DNA from: Akkermansiaceae bacterium UBA2381
Lineage (GTDB): Bacteria; Verrucomicrobiota; Verrucomicrobiia; Verrucomicrobiales; DEV007
Direction: 5' to 3'
Length of the DNA: 64,000 nucleotides
NCBI GenBank assembly: GCA_002344215.1
Contig: DDSV01000003.1
Location: forward strand, 1 to 64,000
The translations under genes were made by a program, and so were the position numbers. The notes below the pieces were generated by a model. That model was not told the DNA's origin. It was given only the letters and a program-made list of their open reading frames with translations, and searched no databases. The stretch's first letter is position 1; every line of letters starts with the position of its first letter. Positions 43,188 through 54,400 of the stretch are shown here, piece by piece.

Positions 43188-44402
43188 ATGCTCGCCAACG
43201 CCTTCCTCCTCGCCCTGCGAGAGATCCGCCGAAACCTCACGCGGGCTTTCCTCACCGTCCTCGGCATTATCATTGGCGTCAGTGCCGTCATCACCATGGT
43301 AACGCTTGGCAGGGGCACCACCAAGGCGGTGCAAAGCCAGATCTCCAGCCTGGGTTCAAACCTTCTCATGCTGCGTCCCGGAGCGGGTTTCGGACCCCGC
43401 GCCTCCAGTGCGGGCGTGCCGCTCTTCGGTCAGGAAGATGTAGAGGCCATCGCCAATCAAATCCACGGACTGGCCGGTGCGGTGCCAACCCGGAATTCCT
43501 CGCTCAGCACCATTTATCGGCAGAACGCACGCAGCACCGGCATCGTCGGCACCTGGCCGGGTTATTTCAAAATCAACAACTGGACCCTAGCCAAGGGCCA
43601 ACTTTTTTCCGAGGCTGATCTGCGCGTCGGCAAAGCGGTTTGCGTCATCGGCGAAACGGTTCGCAGGGAAATGTTCGGCACGGACGAGGCGATTGGGGAA
43701 AAACTACGCATTGGCAGATCCACCGTCGAAGTCATCGGCATCCTCGCAGCGAAAGGGCAATCCGGGATGGGTGACTCGGACGACACCATTGTCGTTCCAC
43801 TGACCACACTCGAACGCCGTCTCGTCGGCCGCACTTCTTCCAATACCGTGAACAGCATTGCCATATCCGCTGCCGATGGCGTGGACACGACGGAGCTCAT
43901 CACGGACATTACCTCGCTCATGCGTCAGCGACGCAACCTACAGCCGAACCAAGACAACAATTTTAACATCTTCGATACCCGCCAACTCGCGGAGACGCTT
44001 AGTTCATCAACCAGAATGATGACCTCGCTGCTCGCTGCAGTTGCCGGTGTGAGCCTGCTTGTGGGAGGCATCGGTATCATGAACATTATGCTGGTTAGTG
44101 TGACGGAGCGCACACGGGAGATAGGCATCCGTCTTGCCATCGGTGCACGCGCGAAAGAGGTGTTGCTGCAGTTCCTCGTCGAAGCAGTTACACTCTCCTG
44201 CATTGGTGGGCTTATCGGCATCCTTCTGGCACTCGCCTTGTGCAATATCATTGCGCCTCTTATTCAGGTGCCGACGCAGTTTTATCCGAACATCAACTTG
44301 ATAGCGTTCGCCTTTTCCGCCGCAGTAGGCATCCTATTTGGATACGCCCCGGCCCGCAGGGCGGCCTCCCTGAATCCGATTGATGCACTGCGACATGAAT
44401 GA
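43188..44402 (+). CDS. MacB-type ABC permease
   Basis: The 404-aa mechanotransmission-type permease has one N-terminal helix (TRAFLTVLGIIIGVSAVITM), a large periplasmic MacB_PCD domain (residues about 45-270) and three C-terminal helices. These include LLVGGIGIMNIMLVSVTER and the family motif REIGIRLAIGARAKEVLLQFL. With the preceding ATPase, adaptor and TolC-like protein it forms a tripartite pump of the MacAB-TolC type, which couples ATP use to expulsion of periplasmic peptides, lipids or drugs. Confidence 0.93.
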   Translation: MLANAFLLALREIRRNLTRAFLTVLGIIIGVSAVITMVTLGRGTTKAVQSQISSLGSNLLMLRPGAGFGPRASSAGVPLFGQEDVEAIANQIHGLAGAVPTRNSSLSTIYRQNARSTGIVGTWPGYFKINNWTLAKGQLFSEADLRVGKAVCVIGETVRREMFGTDEAIGEKLRIGRSTVEVIGILAAKGQSGMGDSDDTIVVPLTTLERRLVGRTSSNTVNSIAISAADGVDTTELITDITSLMRQRRNLQPNQDNNFNIFDTRQLAETLSSSTRMMTSLLAAVAGVSLLVGGIGIMNIMLVSVTERTREIGIRLAIGARAKEVLLQFLVEAVTLSCIGGLIGILLALALCNIIAPLIQVPTQFYPNINLIAFAFSAAVGILFGYAPARRAASLNPIDALRHE

Positions 44403-44417
44403 ACCCCCGCCCGTTTC

Positions 44418-45071
44418 ATGAAACTCCTCCTCATCGAAGACGATCCTTTGCTCCAGCATTCCCTCGCTACCACCTTTCGTGAGGAGAATTACGCGGTGGA
44501 CACTGCCAGCGATGGACTGGAAGGGCTGGAGAAAGCGCAGGACCACGAATACGACGCCATCATCCTGGATATCATGCTTCCCCGGCTTGACGGATGGCAG
44601 GTGCTTGCACGATTGCGTCCGGCCTGTCGTACACCCGTTCTCATGCTCACTGCACGAGACGCCTTGCCGGACCGGGTTAAGGGTCTTGACCAGGGCGCGG
44701 ACGACTATCTGACGAAACCCTTCGATCTCGAGGAACTGCTCGCCCGGCTGCGTGCCCTCATCCGTCGGGCCGCAGGGCAGACTCATCCGGTTGTCGAACT
44801 CGGCCCGCTGCGCATTGATACCGCCGCGCAAACCCTCGCCGATGCAGAAGGCAACATGATTCCGCTCACCGCTCGGGAATACGCCTTGCTTGAATATCTG
44901 GCGCTGCATCGCGGCACCGTGGTCAGCCGCGTCACCCTCTACGAGCATTTGTTTGATGCGGATGAAGATTCGCTCTCGAATCTACTCGACGTGCATGTTT
45001 CCAACCTCCGGAAAAAAATGGGCTCCGATATCATCGCGACGCGACGCGGCCTCGGCTATTTGATCCCGTGA
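44418..45071 (+). CDS. OmpR-family response regulator
   Basis: The 217-aa regulator has a receiver domain (LLLIEDDPLL, phospho-acceptor Asp51 in ILDIMLP, Thr in LTARD, Lys in LTKPFD) and a winged-helix DNA-binding domain (LTAREYALLEYLALHRG, LLDVHVSNLRKKMG, TRRGLGYLI). It starts 15 bp after the permease and is immediately followed by its sensor kinase, so it probably controls this efflux cluster. Confidence 0.95.
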   Translation: MKLLLIEDDPLLQHSLATTFREENYAVDTASDGLEGLEKAQDHEYDAIILDIMLPRLDGWQVLARLRPACRTPVLMLTARDALPDRVKGLDQGADDYLTKPFDLEELLARLRALIRRAAGQTHPVVELGPLRIDTAAQTLADAEGNMIPLTAREYALLEYLALHRGTVVSRVTLYEHLFDADEDSLSNLLDVHVSNLRKKMGSDIIATRRGLGYLIP

Positions 45072-45072
45072 T

Positions 45073-46557
45073 ATGAACAATCTCCTCCATTCCATTCGCT
45101 GGCGCGTGCAAGTCTGGCACGCGCTCATCCTCCTGTTGGCCGTGGTCGCGTTCTGCCTCACGGCCTATCGGCTCGCGTGGAACAATCAGCTTCGGCAGAT
45201 TGACAGGACGCTGGTCATTTCGGAACGCAATCTTATCCACGGATTGATGAAATCGCTTGTCGCCAAAGAGCCGGGGACGGCTGCTGAAGCGAGCATCAGG
45301 AACCAGGCTGATCAGTCGCCGCCGAATTTCACCGTGTTTCTGGCACACCTTCATCAAGCCATCCTGCCCGCGGATATCGCATCTCAATTCACGGGCCATG
45401 AGCCGGGCCACCGTTATTTCAGCCTGCGCAATCGAAAGAACGAACTCCTGCAGCAATCCAGCAATGCGCCATCAGACCTAGCCTTCCTGCCGACGCCGGG
45501 TAATGACGTCCTGGAAGAAATGCGCACGGTTGGCAACCGCCGCGAATTTGCCCGCAGCTCGGCACTCGGCCTTCAGGGCGTGGTGGGCCAGGATATTTCA
45601 CCTGAACTCCGTGAGAGCGCCCACTTGGCCTGGTCGCTCACGGCCCTCGGAGGGGGCATCTGGCTGCTTGGCCTCGTCGGCGGCTGGTGGCTCGCCGGAC
45701 GCGCCATTCGTCCCATTGAAGCGATTAGCAGAACGGCCAGTCGTATCGCCGACGGCAATCTTCAGGAGCGCATTAACATCGACGGAACCGAGAGTGAACT
45801 CGACCAGCTCAGCGGTGTGCTCAATCAGACCTTCGACCGTCTCAATCTCGCCCTCGAACAGCAAAAGCAATTCACCGCCGACGCCTCCCACGAACTTCGA
45901 ACGCCTCTGACCATCCTGCTCAACGAAACCCAGCGCACGCTCAAACGCGCCGATCGCAGCTCTGACGAATACCGCGCCGCTTTGCAAACCTGTCAGGTTG
46001 CGGCTCAACGCATGCGTCAGCTCACCGAGTCACTCATCCTTCTAGCACGTCAGGATGCCTTTACCGCTAGCCCTGTGACGGAAACAGTCGTCCTCGACGA
46101 TCTTCTCCGGCAGACCATCGCCCAACTTCAACCTCTCGCCGATAGCAAACAGCTCCATCTACACTCCGAACTTCAACCGGTCACCTGCATGGGTGACATT
46201 GATGCCTTGCGCATCCTCGCAGCTAACCTCATCTCCAACGCCATTCAGCACCACAACCGCGACGGCGGCAATGTCACCATTTCCTGCTCCTCTGCTACCG
46301 ACGGTCAACTGGCCCTCATCAAAGTCGCCGATGATGGCCCAGGCATTCCACCCGGAGAACTACCCCGAATCTTTGACCGCTTCTATCGCGTCGATAAAGC
46401 CCGGACTGGCTTTAGTGGACACTGCGGTTTTGGTCTGGCCATTGTCAAAGGAATTGCAGATCGCCATGATGCCGAGGTGAGCGTGTCGAGCTCGCTGGAT
46501 GAAGGAACCGAATTTAGCGTCCTGTTACCAGGTCTTTGTCAGGACTCGGACGAATAG
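45073..46557 (+). CDS. Sensor histidine kinase of the efflux cluster
   Basis: The 494-aa membrane kinase has two helices (about 18-37 and 190-210) bounding a periplasmic sensor of about 150 residues. A HAMP linker follows (GRAIRPIEAISRTASRIADGN), then the HisKA phospho-site FTADASHELRTPL with His near residue 272, and HATPase motifs NLISNAIQHH (N), VADDGPGIPP (G1), FDRFYR (F) and GFGLAIVKG (G2). It starts 1 bp after the regulator stop. The signal may be the pump substrate or envelope damage. Confidence 0.94.
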   Translation: MNNLLHSIRWRVQVWHALILLLAVVAFCLTAYRLAWNNQLRQIDRTLVISERNLIHGLMKSLVAKEPGTAAEASIRNQADQSPPNFTVFLAHLHQAILPADIASQFTGHEPGHRYFSLRNRKNELLQQSSNAPSDLAFLPTPGNDVLEEMRTVGNRREFARSSALGLQGVVGQDISPELRESAHLAWSLTALGGGIWLLGLVGGWWLAGRAIRPIEAISRTASRIADGNLQERINIDGTESELDQLSGVLNQTFDRLNLALEQQKQFTADASHELRTPLTILLNETQRTLKRADRSSDEYRAALQTCQVAAQRMRQLTESLILLARQDAFTASPVTETVVLDDLLRQTIAQLQPLADSKQLHLHSELQPVTCMGDIDALRILAANLISNAIQHHNRDGGNVTISCSSATDGQLALIKVADDGPGIPPGELPRIFDRFYRVDKARTGFSGHCGFGLAIVKGIADRHDAEVSVSSSLDEGTEFSVLLPGLCQDSDE

Positions 46558-46649
46558 GATAATTGATATCGCCAAAGAAATCCCAAAATCAGTTTGTCTC
46601 AAAGGTAGTCCGCAAACCGTGCGAGTTTGCCGTACCGGAGAAATGCAAC

Positions 46650-46674
46650 CTGAGTTCAGTTAATCAGAACTCAG
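46650..46674. terminator. Possible terminator hairpin between convergent genes
   Basis: CTGAGTTC (46650-46657) and GAACTCAG (46667-46674) form a perfect 8-bp stem that includes the tpsB stop codon. It sits between the convergent kinase and TpsB genes, where a shared terminator is expected, but no T-run follows on either strand. Confidence 0.4.
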
Positions 46675-48452
46675 TATCTCATCGTCACCCCGAAGTGGGC
46701 CCGGCCATCGGCGAGTTCATCGTCAATGATTCCGTTGGTATCAACCACCCAGCCATAGGACGCCCTGAGGAAGGCCGATTTACTGATCCGGCAGGTCACA
46801 CCGATACCGGCGCTCTGGAGATCCATATTGAGCTCGGTAGGGAGCGGGTTTGAAATATCGAGGTGGGCGGCGTCGTAGAAGCCGAAAACATTCCATTGAT
46901 CCTTCAGTTCAGGGGCCGAACTGCCCAAAAGGTTGAAAGAGGGAGAAATAAGTTCCGTGCTGATGATGCCGCCTGAATCACCCCGGACATAGTTTTCGTC
47001 GAAACCCCTTACCGTCAGGTATCCGCCTGCTAGAAGCTGCTCGGATGAGTTGAGACGTTCGTTGGTGAGCTGACCCGTTCCACGAAACATAAATTGAAAC
47101 CCAGCCGGAAGTTTGACGGCCCGCTCCAGCTCACCGTATCCATAGACATAGTCGGCACTGGCCCCTTCGCGAAGCTGATCAAATCGTAAATCGTCATTGC
47201 CGTGAACGACATTTCCCGGGGCAATCGAGGCACCGGCGGACCAGCGGGTGTATCCGAAGGCGTCGGGCCACTCCGCTTCATACTGGGCACGAAACTGGAA
47301 CACAACCAGACTCGAGTCCAACGCATTGAGACCGCCAAAGAGGAGGTCGGTGTTGGTGGTCTTGTAGTCGATTCCAGTGACGATAGAATGCTTCAACCCT
47401 TTGATTTTCTGAACCCGGGGCAGGGGTATGCGATACTCAAGGGTGAACTGGCTGCTCTCGCCGAACAACTCGGAGGGAAAGGCGGGATCATCCTGAAAAA
47501 CGTTTGTATTTACAGAGGTGGCAAGGAGCCGCAACTCATGACGCCAGGGAAGAAAGTTACGATAGAATAGGGAATGCGCCTGGAGGGTCTCAAATTCCGC
47601 ATCGGTCGCAAAATGGTATCCGATTGATTGTTCCGTCCGGAAAGGGTTTGCCCAGTTGAATCCGGCTGACCATTCGTTTTCGCCGGTCAGCGGGATACCG
47701 GTATTTCCGAAACCGAGGTACGAGGTAAAGGGTTCCTCTTCAATGGCCTGAAGAATGATGTCTGAGGTGCCGTCCTCATCCCCGCGATCATAGATGAGGT
47801 TCACCTGCCGAATCGGGTTCTCGTTGAGCCAGTCAAGATCGGCCTCAAGGATATGGCGATTGATCCGATCGCCCGCATCGAGACGCACGTTCTTTTCAAG
47901 ATATTCCGGTTTGGAATACTTTGCTCCTTCGACCTCAACTTTTCCGAAGACGGCCTCGCGGGCCACAATCTGAACTTTACCGCCAGTGATGTTTTGCTCG
48001 GGATAATAGACATCCACGATGGGATAATCATTCTCTCTCCAGGCCACGATGATCTCCTTGGCAAGCTTGGCGAGGAGGGCCATGGATACCGGTTGACCGA
48101 GGTAGGGTTCGAGGACTGCGGTTAAATTCTCCGGAGCTGATATCTCCGGATCGATTTCGATGGGTTCCGCTCCCACTGCCGGGCTCTGGTCTGCCTTGTC
48201 CTGGTGCGGAATAATCCGAATGGAAGCGATGTCGACTCCGAGCGGAGTCGAGTCGGCCTCAGGCTCCTCCTTCTCTTCTTCGGTGGCGATTTCGTTTCGG
48301 GGGGCTTCGGGATCCGGTGACTCGGGAACGACCTGAGCCCTCTGTGCCTTGGCCTTATCGAGAAGCCGGCTTTGCGCCACCACGTCGCCCGCCGTCAGCG
48401 CGGCCAGCATCGCCAGCAAAAGGATTCGTTGGTAGATCCGGAAGAGAGTCAT
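46671..48452 (-). CDS. TpsB two-partner secretion outer-membrane transporter (FhaC/ShlB type)
   Basis: The 593-aa Omp85-superfamily barrel exports the TpsA exoprotein encoded just upstream. It has a signal peptide, an acidic linker (residues about 35-100), POTRA domains (about 105-270: LGQPVSMALLAKLAKEIIV, VEVEGAKYSKPEYLEKNV) and a 16-strand barrel. The loop-6 motif VRGFDENYVRGDSGG is diagnostic, and the protein ends in GVTMRY with an aromatic residue. The ATG at 48452 lies 10 bp after the TpsA stop. The long acidic linker replaces the usual H1 plug helix, which is unclear here. Confidence 0.92.
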   Translation of the reverse strand: MTLFRIYQRILLLAMLAALTAGDVVAQSRLLDKAKAQRAQVVPESPDPEAPRNEIATEEEKEEPEADSTPLGVDIASIRIIPHQDKADQSPAVGAEPIEIDPEISAPENLTAVLEPYLGQPVSMALLAKLAKEIIVAWRENDYPIVDVYYPEQNITGGKVQIVAREAVFGKVEVEGAKYSKPEYLEKNVRLDAGDRINRHILEADLDWLNENPIRQVNLIYDRGDEDGTSDIILQAIEEEPFTSYLGFGNTGIPLTGENEWSAGFNWANPFRTEQSIGYHFATDAEFETLQAHSLFYRNFLPWRHELRLLATSVNTNVFQDDPAFPSELFGESSQFTLEYRIPLPRVQKIKGLKHSIVTGIDYKTTNTDLLFGGLNALDSSLVVFQFRAQYEAEWPDAFGYTRWSAGASIAPGNVVHGNDDLRFDQLREGASADYVYGYGELERAVKLPAGFQFMFRGTGQLTNERLNSSEQLLAGGYLTVRGFDENYVRGDSGGIISTELISPSFNLLGSSAPELKDQWNVFGFYDAAHLDISNPLPTELNMDLQSAGIGVTCRISKSAFLRASYGWVVDTNGIIDDELADGRAHFGVTMRY

Positions 48453-48462
48453 TAATTCAAAA

Positions 48463-51400
48463 TCAGTTGCCTCCGGCAATCGCGGCGTTCAGTTCATTAA
48501 AGGCGGCATCACTCAACTGGTCGGCAAGAAGCACAAGGACCGGTTGCCCCGGGGCGTTTCCGTCAAAACTGATCGCCACAGCGCCGTCGGCATCGATAAT
48601 GGTGAACAGGAAAGGTAATTCGAGGGCGGCAAACAATTCCATGGCCGCCGGGGTACTCAGGTTTGCCTGAAGCAGACGAAGGACTGCCGGGTCGACCACC
48701 GCGCCGCTCAAATCGATACAGTAAGCCCCGTCGCGCATGAAAAGGAGGACGATTCCGGTGTAGCCGATTGCTCCGGCCAACTCAACATTGGCATCAACGC
48801 TCAGGTTGGCGGAGAGGGCGGCTGCGGCGGCGTCCGAGGGATTGAGGCCGGAGCCATCAAGCGAGATGGCACGAAAGATAAGATAGGAGTTTCCTTCCAC
48901 TGCGATGATCACACCCTGACCGATCACCGTAGTAGCGCCGAAGCCTCCCTGATTGCCCATGAGTTGCTGCATCATCTGATCCGGGCTTCCGTTATTGAAG
49001 CGGTTCTGGGCAATGAACTCCGCCGGAGGAGGGGGTGTGTTCCCGTTGCCCGGATTTGATTGTAGGGTCCGGGGAGCCGCGAAGCGCAAATGGGAGACGT
49101 TCTGGATCTGGGTGGTTCCGTCCAGATTGGTGACCCCCGGCAGGTTCAAAGTATTGAAGCCGAGGCCTGAATCGAGCGACTGGCTGAAGGGGAAGAACCC
49201 ACTGTTGATCGTGTCATCGCCCTCGCCTGCAAGCAGGTCGAGATGCTCGATATTGATGAAATTGTAGACCGGATTGCGAGTGATGCTGGTACTCGTGATC
49301 GTGTAGGTGTGATCACCGGTGAGGTTTGAGTCATCAAGGAAAAGGGTGTCAAAATTTGCCCCTCCGTTGACGAGAGAGACCGTTGCCTGATTGAGAAAAT
49401 TGAAGAAGTCGTTTCCTGAACCCCCGTCCAGAATCTCGAAGGAGGCGAAGGAATTCGTCCCATTGACGGTCCCGGAGTTGTTGGAGGTGATGTTTACGAC
49501 GTCACTCCCGGTGGTCCCGCGCAGGGTGTCGGTTGACGCGGAACCGACAAAGTCTGTTACGTTTGAGAATCCGCCCAAGCCGGTTGCTGTTCCTAAGCCG
49601 ATATTCACTGTCACGGCAGCTCCGTAGGATGAGTAATCGAGAGTGTTTCCTCCGCTCCCGCCATCGAGCGTGCCTGAGAGGCTGGATCCTGCTCCGAATG
49701 AGAACGTGTCATTGTTCACACCACCGGTGAGGTTCGCAAAGTCGGTCACGGTGATCAAACCGAAGGAGAAGTCGTTCGCGCCCGAGATACTGTAGGCCGT
49801 GGCTGCGGCCAAACCGGTGAACGTGCCATTCGCTCCATTGCCGTCGAAGTCATCAATGCCGCTGAAGGTGCCGCCAATTCCGGTTGCGGTGGTGTTCTCA
49901 AAGTTGACTCCGATTGAGCCGGTGTAGGCACTCAGGTCGAGTCGATTCGCCGCTCCGCCGCCAACCAGGTTTCCGCCGAGAGAGGCGGCGTTAGCAAAGA
50001 TAAAAGTGTCGTCGTTCGTGCCGCCGGTAAGATTGGCGAAGTCAGTCACAGAGACAGAGCCAAACGTGAAATCGTTGGCGCCAGTGACGTTGTAGGTCGT
50101 GGCAGCGGTTAAACCGGTAAAGGTGGAACTGGAGCCATTGCCGTCGAAGTCGTCGATACCACTGAAGGTGCCGCCGATGCCGGTGGAGGTCGAGGTCTGG
50201 AAATTCACTCCGACGGCGGTGGCGTAGGCACTGAGGTCAATTCGATTCGCCGACCCTCCGCCAACAAGGTTGCCCCCGAGCGTGGCGGCGTCCGCGAAAA
50301 TGAAGGTATCGTCGCCCGATCCGCCGGTGAGATTGGCGAAGGCGGTGACGTTGACCGAATCGAACGTGAAGTCGTTCGTGCCGGAAATGTTGTAGGTCTT
50401 TGCGAGGGTCAGACCGGTGAAGGTGGCATTCGTCCCATTGCCGACAATGTCATCGATGCCACTGAAAGTGCCGCCGATACCCGTGGCCGTTCCTGTCTGG
50501 AAATTGACAGCGACAGCAGAGGCATAGGAGCTGAGGTCTAGTTGGTTTTCAGTGCCTCCTCCGACGAGTGACCCGGTGAGCGAAGCGCCGTCTTCAAACG
50601 CGAAGTTATCTACACCCGTTCCCCCCGTGAGATTGGCAAAATCGGTCACGGTAAAAGTGTCGGGATAAACATCAAACTCGAAATCATCCTCTCCGGTAAC
50701 AGTGTAATCAGCTGCCGTGTTTTGACCGATGAACGTGTAGCCCTCTCCTTGACCGATGAAATGGGCGATATTGCTGAAGGTACCCCCTCCGGAGAACCCG
50801 CTGCCGTTTTTGGTCTCGAAATTGATTGAGGCGGGAAAGCCGAAATTCTCGGTCGCAAAGTCAATCGTGTTGGAATCTCCGCCCCCGTCGAGCGTGCCGG
50901 TGAAGGCGCCCGCCGTCTTGAAGTTGAAGCTGTCGGCTCCATCACCGCCGGTCAGGTTCGCGAAGTCGGTGACGGTGACCTTGTCGGGAACCGTCCCAAA
51001 CTCAAAATCGTTCGCTCCGGTGACCGTGTAGGTGGTAGCTGCATTCTGTCCGGTGAAGGTGGCGTTGGCCCCGTTGCCCACGAAGTGATTGATTTCCGTA
51101 AAGCCACCGCCAAGGAAAGAGGCGGTCAGGTTTTCGAAGTCGATTCCGACGGCGGAGGTGAAAGCGCTGAAACGAAGTTGGTTGGATGGACCTCCCCCGC
51201 TGAGGGTTCCGGTGAGTCCGGTGCCGTCCTCAAAAATGAACGTGTCTTCGCCTGCCCCGGCGGTCACGTTTTCAAAGGCGGAGACGGCGACTCCGGTGAC
51301 CGAAAAACTGTCGGTGCCGGTAAAGGTATACTCAGATCCGAGCGCAGGTCCGAAGAGTTCATCACCCGCGTCGCCTGATCCGATGAGAAACTCAATCGCG

Positions 51401-54400
51401 GAAAGATCATCGAGCGAAAACAGGGTTGGTCCGGTGAAGCCCGCGTAGGTGACTGTGTCTTCCGTCCCGTTTCCACCATTGAATTCCAAGCCGCCATCGT
51501 GGTTGAGATTCGCATTGACTGTGATGATCCCGCCAGCGGAGGGGCCCAGATCATTGAGGTTGAAAATCAGTAGACCATTGGTCGAATTCACCGGGGCATC
51601 GACCGTGATGTTGTCGGCGGTGAAGGTGAGATTCGCATCTCCGGTTAGTTCGCCAATCACGTTGATATTCCCGCCCCCGATGATTTGGAGGGGGTCGAGG
51701 AACGCACTTTCTTCGATCTCAATATTCCCGGAGGTGGAACTTCCAATTGTGATGGAAGTGAAGCCGTTCTGAAGGTAGCTGATCTTGGTGTTGTTCAGGT
51801 AAAGATCGCCATCGGCACCGGAGCCGATTGCAATGGTGGTTCCGCTGGTTCGCGGGGCGATACTTAGAGTTCCCGGACCACTCACGACTCCGCCGAGAAT
51901 GATGTCGTCAGTCAGGAACTCGATGTTGCCTTGTGAGGTGACCGCTTTGACATCCGCACTACCTCCGTTGAGAGTGATATCGTTAATCAGATTGTTGTAC
52001 CCTACCGAACCTCCGATTACAATCGCTCCGGCACTGCCCGCGGTGATGGTGAAATCAAGCGGGGAGGGTCCGGATCCGCCGACTGAGAAATTGATCGTCA
52101 CATTGGCACCACTTGAAAACAAACCGCCGCCGGTTGTGTCCAGGGTCGCGTCAGCCCCGAGAATCACGCTGTCGATAATATTGATTGATTCGCCTTCGGT
52201 AACGACGTTTGCGTTGAGGTAAGTCGTGGCACTGGCGGCGGTTTCGAGCGTGATGGAGGAGCCGGTGCCTTTCCCGGTGAGTTGGCCGTTGATGTTGATA
52301 GTGGTCGCTCCAAAAATTGAGAGCTCATCCTCGAAAGTGACTGCCCTGACATCAATGTCGTTCGCGGAGTAATCCCCGATCGTGATCAGACTGAAGCCTT
52401 CCTGCAGTCGACCGATTTCCGTGTCGTCAAGTTGGAGGGTTCCCGTGGCTCCCGTCCCGATGCCGATTGTGGCGAAAGTGCGGGGTGCGATTTTGAGTGT
52501 TCCCGAACCGCTCACGTTTCCGCCGAGATTCAGTGTATCTGCAATCAACTCGATGTTCCCCTGCGAGGTCAAGTCAAAGACATCAATATCGCCGCCGCTC
52601 AGGTTGATATTGCCGATCAAGCCGTCTTCACCGATGGCGCTGTCTATCAAAATGGTACCCAAGGTTCCGGATGTAATGGAGAGATTCCGGGCGGATCCCG
52701 AACCTGAAACGGTGCCTGAGATACTGACATTGGCCCCGGCGGAGCTGGGGGTGCCGTTGGTGGTATCGATCAAGACGTTCGCGCCCAGAACGACATCGTC
52801 GATGATTGAGACGACATTCCCTTCGGTAACGATATTGGCGTTCAGATAGGTTGTCTCCGTGCTCTCCGTCTCAAAGGCAACGGAAGCATTGCCTGCACCG
52901 GTGAGTTGTCCGGTCACGTAAATGTTGTTCGCTCCGATGAACTGCAGCGGATCACGGAAAGTGGAAGCTCCGATCCTTATATCACCGGAGTCATTCTTGC
53001 CGATGGTGATCGAACTGAATCCGTTGGCCAGGTTTGCCAGTTCAGTCGCGTTCAGGTTGAGGGTTCCGGTTTCACCTCCCAACCCGATTGAAACGCCGGA
53101 TCCCGATGGTCTGATTCGGAGTTCTCCCGCGTTGGCAAGAGTGAGAAAAGCCAGGTCGACTGTGTCAGCGTTGATCGTGATTCCACCGGTTCCGGTGGCT
53201 GATCCAATGGTACTGATATAGGTCGAGGGTAGTCCCTGAGAGAAAAAATCATCAAGGGTCGCCGTGGGGGAACCGATTGCCGTGATCGAAATGGCACCGC
53301 TGCCACTTGCGGCAATGTTAGTAGTCGTTCCCGTGGTTCCCGTCCGGATGCCGACGTTGTTTCCCAGATAGCTTCTTCCCGTGAGTGTGATATCACCGTC
53401 GCTGCTGGTGATCGAACCACCGGGAAGGCCGATGCCGTCGCTGAAGTCTCCGGCCTGAGAGTTGTTTCCGTAACCCGTCAGACTGATGTCGGCGGCGTTG
53501 GCCCCCGTTCCTGTTGAAGTGATCGACCCACTGCCGAACAAGTGGATCCCCTTGTTGTTGTTCCCGACCGAGGAACCGCCGGTTCCGGTGAGTGAGATGT
53601 CTCCGTCGATGCTGGAGATCGCTCCCAGTACCGCAATGCCCTGTTCGTTCAAGGAACCGGAACCCGCAAGGCCGGTGAGGGTAATCGTCGCGGCCCCGGA
53701 GCCTGTGCCCGTTGATTCGATCAACCCGGTTGATTCCAGACGGATCCCATTGTGCCTCTCACCCGTCGTTCCACCGCCACCCGTGCCTGAGACTTCAATG
53801 GCTCCCCTGGCCGAACGAATCTCGCCTGCAATTTCGACTCCACGAAGGTCATTTCCGGTGGGTGCGACACCGCCTTTTCCCGTGAGGCTGATGCCACCCG
53901 TTCCGAGCGACCTGATGAGCGCGCCTTCACCTACCGTGATGCCGGAAAAAGCGCCGGTTTCGGTTCCGGCGGCGTTCGCGGAGAGAGTCAGGTCCCCGTG
54001 CTCGACGATGATAGTTGAATCGGTCGAGAGATTAATGTTCCGGGTTGTAGTGAGGGATATCTCTCCGGTTCCGAAGGTCGAAAGGTCCGCGTTTACATCG
54101 GAAAAATCGATCAGTCCGCTTGCAGTGGCCACGAAGCTCTTGTCTGTCGCCATGTTGATGGATTGGCTGACGTTGATTCCTTCGGTGCTCTCGAAGGTGG
54201 TATCTCCCCCGAGTGCAAGAAACTGGGCCACCGTAATTCCTGCCGCCGTGACATTGAAAGTTCCATCCACACTCGAGAAATTCAGGGTCAGTGCATTGAG
54301 GTCTGTCAACGCCACGTCATTTCCGGTAACAATGGAGACGCTGGAGAAATTGTTTAAAGCGTTTGTCAGGGTAATATTGTTTGCCGCGCCCGCGCTCAGC

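Noticed and set aside
49729..51290. CRISPR-like periodic repeat
   Set aside because: The 300-bp units are continuous in-frame coding sequence with no spacers.
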